Assembly (NCBI GenBank): GCA_946902875.1
Contig: OX336349.1
Span: 14,779,891-14,843,890, forward strand
Length of the DNA: 64,000 nt
Source of the DNA: Nematopogon swammerdamellus
Lineage: Eukaryota > Arthropoda > Insecta > Lepidoptera > Adelidae
Direction: 5' to 3'
The notes beneath the pieces are model-generated. The model was given only the letters and a program-made list of their open reading frames with translations, was not told the DNA's origin and did not search any database. Each line of letters begins with the position of its first letter. Positions within the stretch are counted from its first letter, which is position 1. The position numbers and the translations under genes were made by a program. Below are positions 29,846 to 64,000 of this stretch, piece by piece.

Positions 29846-30047
29846 AAAAACCGCCTTCAAAAATGTATGAAATAAAAAAAATCGAACCCTAGAGTTGAAG
29901 GCGGTGCTAAAGCAAGCAAAAATGATACATGAAAGAAAACATGCGTGGATGATATCCTTTGTGATTTGTGTAGCCTTCTTTAGCACCGCCTTCAACTCTA
30001 GGGTTCGATTTTTTTAATTTCATAAATTTTTTAAGGCAGTTTTCATA
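29846..30047. mobile_element. Foldback MITE, about 67-bp arms
   Basis: Left arm 29846-29912 and right arm 29979-30047 are near-perfect inverted copies containing TCGAACCCTAGAGTTGAAGG and its complement. The loop is about 66 bp. No transposase. Confidence 0.8.
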
Positions 30048-30137
30048 TTTTTTTTTTTACATACAATGCTGACATTATTAGAATGAAGAGTGACGAGTAT
30101 TTGTTTAACTGTTCAACTAAATAAATACGTTCTATCC

Positions 30138-30194
30138 ACAGAGCACGGAATACCGCGCGCGCGCGCGCGGGGGTATTCCGTGCTCTGTGTGGAT
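30138..30194. repeat. Compact palindrome with (GC)n loop
   Basis: CACAGAGCACGGAATACC, a GC-alternating loop, then GGTATTCCGTGCTCTGTG. The terminal CACAGAGCA matches the hAT-type MITE at 3591-3861, so this may be a minimal derivative. No clean 8-bp duplication was found. Confidence 0.65.
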
Positions 30195-30769
30195 CTATCT
30201 ATTAAAAGCGCACAAACAGGAAATTACAATCATAATAATATTTTGTTCCGTATACCAAATAATTTTCAAAACATTTTTTTATTTTATTTAATTTGATAAG
30301 TGTTAGTTTAATTGTAAATTGTCATAATTTTATTATTCAAATATAATTAAAAATTTTGGAATTTACATAAATAATGTTCTTTATAAATATAAATGAAAGC
30401 GCCATCTTTTGTCTAGTAGCAGTAATTCTACAGCCTAGTGACAATTAAAGGTACCTAGATACATGTTGTATTTCAACTAGATAGCGCCCTTAGTATAGAA
30501 GTATTAACAAACATTAACGCCACCTGTTTGTTTTACGACAACATCAAGAAAAATTATTAACGCCCTCTGTTGGTTTTACGATTTACAACGTTACCAAATT
30601 TGTTATATGGAGTGGTCTATCTGTCCCGACAGGGTTATAAAATCAATGCTCCTAGTACATAATACATATATAAGTATGCTTCTATGTATTCTTATTTAGT
30701 ATGATAAATATATCCTATGTTTATGTAATATGTTCTAGTATTTTTACATACATATATATTATCCGCGGA

Positions 30770-30905
30770 GTCTTGTTTACTTTATTTTATTGTTTTCTTA
30801 GTATGAAGTTTGTGTCAGGTTGACTGACAGAGATTGCCTTAGGTAATAAGTCCGCCTTTTGCACAATTTTGTATTGAAAATCAATAAAGTATATTCTATT
30901 CTATG
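30770..30905 (+). repeat. LINE 3'-tail fragment
   Basis: GATTGCCTTAGGTAATAAGT, CCGCCTTTTGCACAATTTTG and AATAAAGTATATTCTATTCT form a typical lepidopteran LINE terminus. A related end lies at 38995-39122. Confidence 0.6.
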
Positions 30906-31770
30906 ACACAGTCTCTGGATTTAGTGTATGGACATATTACATCTCCCCCCTCCCCCGTTTGGATAGGTGCCTGATACGAAAGATTTCGGATTTTTATATA
31001 GATAGCTGCTTCAATACTGTCAATGTCCTGATACAAACTAGGAAAATAATTCTTCTGATTCTGATTCCTGTACATTAATATTGACAATGTAAGGAATGAT
31101 AAGAGGTACCAAGAAAAGCATTCAAATGGGTTTCTACATTTTTTCATTAGTAAAATTTTAGGATACATTTTGTTCAGTTTTTCTGATAATTAAGCCTTGG
31201 TATTTTAGCTTCCACTTAGGGCCGTTATTTCAGCTCCCACTTAGGGGTACTAATAATAATATAATGGACAGATATTGTAGGGGAAAATCTGTCACATAAT
31301 GTTCGTTCTGACATTAAATGAAAGTTCAAATACATTCTTCTCCTGTCAGAAGGAATGTTAATTGACAGATTCCCCATATTACATCTCTCACATAACGTTA
31401 TTCCTAGTCCCAAGTGGTCGTCCAAATACCAGCCTTAAGTGAAAGACGAATTACCGAGGCTTATCTCAGAGGATATTGAGTACTACCTCTGCTTCAAAAC
31501 TGTATATAAAAATAAACCCAAACATTTAATCAGCACTTCAATACAATTTTGTACTTGTTTCGACACACTCTCTCATTTATTAAAATATCAAAATAAAATA
31601 GACTGTGTTATGTATGAATCATAACTATGATTGCTAGCGTTACACCACTGCACATATATGTTAGCATTTGAAAAACTGTACCTAGTGACACGTCCCATTC
31701 CTTGAACGGAGCAAATCTGAATAAAACAAGGACCAAAGGATTATTAATAAATTAAAAAAAAATATTATTT

Positions 31771-33432
31771 TGTAACACTACTGATTGGAAATTAATTTAA
31801 AACACAATAATTTTGTTTTTTATAAAATCATGTTTCATCCCGACAAAAAAAGTATATTTTATTTATTTCACTGATGCTTGTTTGTTTGCTTTTGCTGACT
31901 TGTTTATTTTCTATGTGATGAAGATTTTCTGGTATTGTTGACATTTCTTATTATGATGCAAATGTTTGCCTCCGTAGCAGAATATTATATTCTCAAAACA
32001 TCATATTCACACAATATCATAATCGTACCGTGTGGGGTCGGTACTTAAAAAGAATAGCCCCACTGCATCTCTCCCCGTCGCATGTCGTAAAAGTCGACTA
32101 AGGGATAAGAAAATTCGTCAGCCTCGGTAGCTCAGTGGCGCGGTTGGTTAGTCAACTGTTATTAAGCAACGCTGAGCGCGGTCAGTGATTGGATGGGTGA
32201 CCGCTCGACCGTTGGAGGCTGACCGTGGTTCGGATTCCACGTTAAACTGTAGGTCCCTTCCCTTCTTACCTTACTAGGTGGTAGGGTTTATCCCGGCCGG
32301 GTTGGTACCACCGCACTGAACGAAACGTCGGTCGAAACGGCTATGTAAATAGTTCGTGTTTTCCGTCCAGTTTAGTGTAGCCGACATGAAATAGAGGGAA
32401 GCACTGACATGGCACCCAGTTCACCCTGTGTTATGGGCTGACATCACGGATGTTGTAGGTGATGTAGCCAACCGTGTCAGGTTCCATAAAAAAAAAAAAA
32501 AAATCTCAAAACACCATTACCTCATTCAAAGTACACTTCTCAACATAATCTACAGTACTCTACACGTGTTTTAACATCGTGGGGATTTAAAAAAAATGGA
32601 ATTTTGTTGTTTTTAATATTAATTTATGTTTTAAGTAAAAACGGAATAACAAATAAAGTGAAGTGAACATAAAAAAAACAAGATAATGTCGCAAAAACAA
32701 GTGAACATCGGAAGTTTGCTAGTTTTTCTATTTCTCTTTTGTATTTCCGATGTTTACTTGTTTTCCAATGATCCCTCGCTGATCAGTACGAAAGTCTTAA
32801 GTTGCCTTTCATTATACAAGAAGTCCCCGTTTTGATAAATCCGCATTATGCTACAAAAGAAATCTACACTGTATTTAAATGACTCTAAATATCATATTAT
32901 TTATCAAGAAAAAAAAAACAATAATAATTATTAACTCTAATAAATGTACTCCTTAGAAACAATGAAATTATTTAAATTATTATTCAATTTAAATTCTTTC
33001 TTAGTCCTAATTATATTGTTGACTTGAATAGTTTTTTTATTTTTTTTATTACTTTTCTATTTATTTTTGTTGTGTTTACCTATTAATACCTGTTGATTTT
33101 ACCTATAAATTTTTTAGAGTGCTGTTATACAGAATTTATAATCTTAAATCTATAAGAAAATGTTGTAAATCATGTATATGATGTTTTGAGAATATAATGA
33201 TTTGTGATTATGGTTTATTACGATGTTTTGAGAATATGATATTCTGTGATGGAGGTAAATTGTTACGTAGAGTGGTCATACTAAATAGAAAAAAAAAACC
33301 TTATTCATTATTTATGCACTGTGTCATATGATATATGTATAATATAATATATACGAGTATATAAATCATCTATTGGCGCCAAATCAATCAGTACCTACAT
33401 ACCAAAATTACCCAATTAAGTAAAGGGCAGAC
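31771..33432 (+). repeat. Tandem duplication, copy 1 (1662 bp)
   Basis: Begins TGTAACACTACTGATTGGAA and ends AAGTAAAGGGCAGAC. Repeated immediately at 33433-35094 with a constant offset of 1662. The only difference noticed is T at 32973 versus A at 34635. The unit contains a full SINE-1, a 20-bp-arm hairpin (32693-32764) and inverted ends (ATTCTCAAAACATC near 31990, GATGTTTTGAGAAT near 33222), so it is probably an inverted-repeat element carrying a SINE. Confidence 0.95.
32034..32503 (+). repeat. SINE-1 full length behind a family-C module (copy 1)
   Basis: The family-C module GGGGTCGGTACTTAAAAAGA ... CGACTAAGGGATAAG (32034-32108) precedes the head at 32119: tRNA-like GGTAGCTCAGTGGCGCGG, 5S-like TTAAGCAACGCTGAGCGCGG and TGGATGGGTGACCGCTCG, T-arm GTGGTTCGGATTCCACG, body, and 16 A. 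TCTCAAAACATCAT upstream (31991) and TCTCAAAACACCAT after the A-run could be the target-site duplication, implying that module and SINE moved as one unit. Confidence 0.85.
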
Positions 33433-35094
33433 TGTAACACTACTGATTGGAAATTAATTTAAAACACAATAATTTTGTTTTTTATAAAATCATGTTTCAT
33501 CCCGACAAAAAAAGTATATTTTATTTATTTCACTGATGCTTGTTTGTTTGCTTTTGCTGACTTGTTTATTTTCTATGTGATGAAGATTTTCTGGTATTGT
33601 TGACATTTCTTATTATGATGCAAATGTTTGCCTCCGTAGCAGAATATTATATTCTCAAAACATCATATTCACACAATATCATAATCGTACCGTGTGGGGT
33701 CGGTACTTAAAAAGAATAGCCCCACTGCATCTCTCCCCGTCGCATGTCGTAAAAGTCGACTAAGGGATAAGAAAATTCGTCAGCCTCGGTAGCTCAGTGG
33801 CGCGGTTGGTTAGTCAACTGTTATTAAGCAACGCTGAGCGCGGTCAGTGATTGGATGGGTGACCGCTCGACCGTTGGAGGCTGACCGTGGTTCGGATTCC
33901 ACGTTAAACTGTAGGTCCCTTCCCTTCTTACCTTACTAGGTGGTAGGGTTTATCCCGGCCGGGTTGGTACCACCGCACTGAACGAAACGTCGGTCGAAAC
34001 GGCTATGTAAATAGTTCGTGTTTTCCGTCCAGTTTAGTGTAGCCGACATGAAATAGAGGGAAGCACTGACATGGCACCCAGTTCACCCTGTGTTATGGGC
34101 TGACATCACGGATGTTGTAGGTGATGTAGCCAACCGTGTCAGGTTCCATAAAAAAAAAAAAAAAATCTCAAAACACCATTACCTCATTCAAAGTACACTT
34201 CTCAACATAATCTACAGTACTCTACACGTGTTTTAACATCGTGGGGATTTAAAAAAAATGGAATTTTGTTGTTTTTAATATTAATTTATGTTTTAAGTAA
34301 AAACGGAATAACAAATAAAGTGAAGTGAACATAAAAAAAACAAGATAATGTCGCAAAAACAAGTGAACATCGGAAGTTTGCTAGTTTTTCTATTTCTCTT
34401 TTGTATTTCCGATGTTTACTTGTTTTCCAATGATCCCTCGCTGATCAGTACGAAAGTCTTAAGTTGCCTTTCATTATACAAGAAGTCCCCGTTTTGATAA
34501 ATCCGCATTATGCTACAAAAGAAATCTACACTGTATTTAAATGACTCTAAATATCATATTATTTATCAAGAAAAAAAAAACAATAATAATTATTAACTCT
34601 AATAAATGTACTCCTTAGAAACAATGAAATTATTAAAATTATTATTCAATTTAAATTCTTTCTTAGTCCTAATTATATTGTTGACTTGAATAGTTTTTTT
34701 ATTTTTTTTATTACTTTTCTATTTATTTTTGTTGTGTTTACCTATTAATACCTGTTGATTTTACCTATAAATTTTTTAGAGTGCTGTTATACAGAATTTA
34801 TAATCTTAAATCTATAAGAAAATGTTGTAAATCATGTATATGATGTTTTGAGAATATAATGATTTGTGATTATGGTTTATTACGATGTTTTGAGAATATG
34901 ATATTCTGTGATGGAGGTAAATTGTTACGTAGAGTGGTCATACTAAATAGAAAAAAAAAACCTTATTCATTATTTATGCACTGTGTCATATGATATATGT
35001 ATAATATAATATATACGAGTATATAAATCATCTATTGGCGCCAAATCAATCAGTACCTACATACCAAAATTACCCAATTAAGTAAAGGGCAGAC
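33433..35094 (+). repeat. Tandem duplication, copy 2 (1662 bp)
   Basis: Near-identical to 31771-33432, including the same A-run length in the SINE. Followed by unrelated sequence (ACAATAAGATTCACTGG). Confidence 0.95.
33696..34165 (+). repeat. SINE-1 full length behind a family-C module (copy 2)
   Basis: Same as 32034-32503, displaced by 1662 bp. A product of the segmental duplication, not an independent insertion. Confidence 0.85.
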
Positions 35095-37189
35095 ACAATA
35101 AGATTCACTGGTGTTTAGTTTCACAACAAAACTAACTTAAAACTAACCTAATAAAACTAAATGAATTAAGTAGCCCGAGATCAGTTCTGTATGGTGTAAT
35201 GTGGGTGTGGGCATCTCGTCTTTGGTGCGTAAAAGTCACTCGGAAGTGGAGCCACACAATGTGATGGCTGCAAACGTGAGTAGCGTCGAAAGAGCAACGA
35301 GATGAGCACAGTAAGAAATAAACCCCTCAAGTGTACAATGCTGCTCATTGCAAAGATGCAACCCAAGTCTCCACTGTGAGATTGTAACGGACATTATACT
35401 GTCAAAACAAATTAAAATAGAAGTTATGCCTCTGTGACAGACGGATGGACGCATGAGTCATACCATTAGGTTCCGCTTTCATCTCTTTGAGGTACGGAAT
35501 CTAAAAAAGACTGGGTTGTGTCATGACTGCAAACTGAATGTGGAATACTTGGAGCCGCTACCCTCCTGCCAGCTGTAAAAACAAACGAAAATGTCATTTC
35601 ACCTCAGCGGCCGTCAGCACCATCGATAAAAACAATTTGACAGAATTTGAAGAAAAACAAATCATATCCATTTGACGAATCTCCAGTACGTCACCCTATA
35701 AGCCACTAATATAACCCATAAGACATATTCTGTACAAAACCATGGAATAACCATCTCAGAATATCTCAAGTGGGTAAATTATACTTATTGATAGAGTAAG
35801 TAGAGAGTGAACATACAATTGAGATGCCAAAAGTACAAAGATATTATGTACTTTATTAGAAGGACAAAGAAAGGAAACCAAGACGTCGAAATCACACAAG
35901 AGGAAGCCGCACCAGAAGATATTGATATTGCCAAAACATACGTCGTCACACCGCGGCACCCACCACAAAACCAAAAAGAGCCGAGATAAATATTTTAAAG
36001 CATGAGACAGGGGCAAAAATAAAACCACCAGGGAATATAGATATAATAACAATAAATATTGACGTCAAGTCAGAATCAAAATAGGAAAACATCAACAAAA
36101 CCAGAAACTTAAATTAATTGTAACTTTAGCATGTAATCATAAGGTAAGAGGATAAGGTAAAAGGCAAAATGGTTATGTTTTTGTTTCTTTTCTGTTATGA
36201 ATTATGATACTTATTGCTGAGTACATAATAAACTCAAAAATTTTATTTTAAATAACTGGGTATAACATTTATTTTTGCGTCAATGATTTCTTTCAAAACT
36301 AAGCACCTTACTGTCACCTCTTCAAAACATAAACCAACGGATTATTAATAAATTATTAAAGTTTAAATTGGTTAGATTAAAAAAATATATATTTTAAGTA
36401 ATAAAATAAAAACATGCTATTTGAAACAAAGAGGTGGCAGTAATGGTTTAACTAACAAGTCTTGTGATGTAGGTACATAAATTTATATTAGATTACATTA
36501 GAATATTGAATCTCTATTTCTAATAAATAAAAAATTATAATTAAAAAAATAAAGAATGTACAGCTGCACTTATCTTATTAAAACAAATATGTAATACCTT
36601 TGCTCACTTGTACACCACATGCACCTCAGAGCATTCAACAGTTCATTCGGTTACTATGTAACCCATGAATAATGTAACCCATATGTGGAATGCGACCATA
36701 ACATTGTACGCAAGCGTACGGACAATCTTACAATGAGGAGGAGGGGATACGCCACACACATTACTCTGAGTATGTGAGTCAGGTGACTCGGGTGAGGAAG
36801 TCAACAGAGGACGCAGCACACTTACTGTAACCCGCCACCGAGCACCGAACGCCGCGCCCACAGAGCCGGGAGCCCTCCCGCGCGCGAATACTGTGTTTCA
36901 TTTCAACCCGAATTGGCCAATGCTCTAACGCCCTAAACTCATATTCCGAAATAAAGATAATTCTTAACTTCGCTACGCACTAAAAAAAAAAAATCACCAA
37001 AAAACTAGGGGACGACGTGCTTGCCGCGCCGACCCACGACGTATCTTGTAAGACGACCGACACATACGGTCAGAGATCAATAAATGAAAAAAAATATTTC
37101 TTCATGTAAAATGAGGCCGCCTCCGGCGCGGCGTACAATTCAGATGTTGCCACAACTAATTGACAGAAGGGTTCGCCGGCGGACACGGC
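35095..37189. other. PTEN downstream flank and probable 3' UTR
   Basis: No coding exon seen. The minus strand immediately below the PTEN stop is the expected 3' UTR; candidate poly(A) signals (AATAAA on the minus strand) lie near 36242-36247 and 36270-36276. Short open frames near 35800-36050 have no recognisable content. Confidence 0.4.
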
Positions 37190-62320
<25,131 letters not shown>

Positions 62321-63036
62321 TCAGGGTAAGCAGAGTAATCGGTGTTGTGCTATAAGTTCATACATACATACACATACATAACGTCACGCCTGCCTGCCTC
62401 CCAGTGGGGCAGGCAAAGACAACAGACCCAACCCACACAAACAACCCAACCTCCAAGCGCCACGATCCTGACACACTTTTGCCGCCTCTTCCACTCTCAT
62501 AATGTTCTTCATACATACTCGTCGGTTACGGGTCCCACGCACCTGACCCTTTTCGAGCACATGCCCGATCTGGTCCAGGTACGTGCGTCTAGGGTGACCC
62601 TTCCCGACTCTTCCACTAACATTCGCTCCATAGATTTCTTTCATTAGTTTCCTATCATCCATTCTACAGACACACATACTCCTATTCCACACATACTCCT
62701 CTCAACGCGCGCATTTCAACATCATTTATCCTGCTCTCATGCTTCGCCTGCCATACCCAACTTTCACTCCCATAAGTACTCTGGTAAATTAAAGCACAAC
62801 ACCGACCACCACGTTTAGCACAGTATACGGACAAGATAACTATCAAGCAGCAAGTGAGGCGCGAAGACCCACCTGCTGCATGACAAGGTGGAAGGACCGC
62901 GCCAAGGTGAGAGGTGGCTAGCCTTTCGCCCTTTAGCGCGACATCTTGTCCTTATCCCTTAGTCGCCTTTTACGACATGCACGGGGAGATATGCAGTGGG
63001 GCTATTCTTTTTAAGTACCGGCCCCACACGGTACGG
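62321..63036 (-). repeat. Family-C repeat interrupted by an RTE-type LINE
   Basis: Family-C sequence is split into 62321-62355 and 62793-63036. The high end reads GGGGCCGGTACTTAAAAAGA on the minus strand. Comparison with the uninterrupted copy at 56595-56878 shows the intervening 437 bp are an insertion. Confidence 0.7.
62356..62792 (-). mobile_element. RTE-type LINE 3' end, 5'-truncated
   Basis: The minus frame reads MDDRKLMKEIYGANVSGRVG, HPRRTYLDQIGHVLEKGQVR and EEAAKVCQDRGAWR, the familiar C-terminus of lepidopteran endonuclease/RT ORFs. The element ends in (CATA)n tetranucleotides instead of poly-A, typical of RTE. No catalytic domains remain. Confidence 0.7.
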
Positions 63037-63049
63037 TACGGTTTAGTGG

Positions 63050-63618
63050 AGATGTTTCTGTATTCTAATTTTATACTGTACGACTAATTTTCCACAACTT
63101 TTTATTTTGAGATTATAATTTTTCACTTATTTTTCTGTAAGGTCACACAAGTTTACCAATAAAATGTAGCACAAAATTATTCAGTTTTATGTACATAATT
63201 ACTTCCTACCTTATGAAGCATGTATAAATAAAGAAGTACTACAAATTTTTAGCACACACGTGCACATTTACATATGTACGTAGTTATGTATGGAGACCAG
63301 ACATCGACCGCAAGCGTCCGTCGAGGGACATAAAATTATGCATCCGAACGCACTGGACCCGCTCTGTCTGTTAGCGAGACTCATTTGTTGTTAGCTTATT
63401 ATTTACCATCGTGTCCTTCATCAGTTTTCACAAGTTTATTTTTAGTATAAGCCCAGGCATCAACAGATTGAACTGCATATTGTTGCGGTAGTGTTAAGAC
63501 AAAATGTGCGCGGCGGGAAATTTAAACAATTCACCCCCTTACCCTCGAACAACCTCCTCCCCTACCATCTTCCCCCAAAATACTGTGCGAAAGGGACATC
63601 ATAAACAAAGTCTACAAA

Positions 63619-63623
<5 letters not shown>
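63050..63623. other. PTEN intron 1 / upstream flank, nothing recognised
   Basis: No exon or element recognised. Confidence 0.4.
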
Positions 63624-63677
<54 letters not shown>

Positions 63678-64000
63678 GAACCTGACACGGTTGGCTACAT
63701 CACCTACAACATCCGTGATGTCAGCCCATAACACAGGGTGAACTAGGTGCCATGTCAGTGCTTCCCTTCATTTCATGTCGGCTACACTAAACTGGACGGA
63801 AAACACGAACTATTTACATAGCCGTTTCGACCGACGTTTCGTTCAGTGCGGTGGTACCAACCCGGCCGGGATAAACCCTACCACCTAGTAAAGTAAGAAG
63901 GGAAGGGACCTACAGTTTAACGTGGAATCCGAACCACGGTCAGCCTCCAACGGTCGAGCGGTCACCCATCAAATCACTGACCGCGCTCAGCGTTGCTTAA
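63624..64000 (-). repeat. SINE-1, nearly full length, cut by the window edge
   Basis: Plus-strand T-run of 51 (63624-63674), then the tail, body, T-arm (CGTGGAATCCGAACCACGG) and most of the 5S-like module (GCGGTCACCCATCAAATCAC). The tRNA-like 5' half lies beyond position 64000. The long tail suggests a young insertion. Confidence 0.9.

Noticed and set aside
32119..32250. Possible tRNA or 5S rRNA gene
   Set aside because: Neither a full tRNA cloverleaf nor a complete 5S rRNA is present; the pieces are the head of a SINE found at many loci.
35756..36052. Hydrophobic minus-strand frame that could be a membrane protein
   Set aside because: T-rich codons from A/T-rich DNA; no start context, homologue or splice structure.

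Overview
The window is animal nuclear DNA, most likely from a moth or butterfly. Two conserved genes, both spliced and both matching insect and vertebrate homologues exon by exon, sit in a landscape saturated with mobile elements. The Lepidoptera call is inferred from the repeats: Helitron-like ends finishing in CTAG, CR1/Jockey-like and RTE-like LINE tails, and 'GGGTTCCGT' elements. It is not proven by any single marker. There is no bacterial, plasmid or phage signal, no operon, and no CRISPR array.

Layout. Positions 1149-10176 (+) hold a complete METTL14 gene (m6A methyltransferase subunit) in six coding exons with every splice site and phase consistent. Positions 37190-60953 (-) hold PTEN (PIP3 3-phosphatase) exons 2 to 8; only the first coding exon, about 26 codons, lies outside or was not recognised. 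The two genes are convergent, 27 kb apart. Between them are a TE-poor stretch (about 12.1-22.5 kb), a candidate terminal exon of an unidentified minus-strand gene at 22557-22639, a degenerate minisatellite at 23.1-23.9 kb, a degenerate piggyBac-like element at 27.7-29.0 kb, several foldback elements, and an almost perfect 1662-bp tandem duplication at 31771-35094.

The PTEN introns are TE traps. The roughly 11.5-kb intron 3 carries an intact 982-codon non-LTR retrotransposon (50651-53599), three Helitron-like copies, a PIF/Harbinger-like MITE and LINE debris. Intron 5 carries a 1.18-kb hAT-type element with a perfect target-site duplication. Intron 7 carries a 53-bp x 10 minisatellite. Intron 2 carries a 278-bp near-perfect palindrome flanked by TTAA.

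The most interesting system is the SINE population. The main family (about 17 copies or fragments) has a composite head: a tRNA-like 5' half, then a clear 5S rRNA-derived module with both 5S internal-promoter boxes, then a tRNA T-arm/B box, then a shared body and an A-tail. Some copies swap this head for, or stack it behind, a module taken from another repeat family. A second SINE family with an ordinary tRNA head shares part of the body, and its 3' end matches the 3' end of a LINE seen twice in the window. Together these look like a modular SINE/LINE exchange network.

All homology statements are from reading the sequence and from memory of the families; no search was run.
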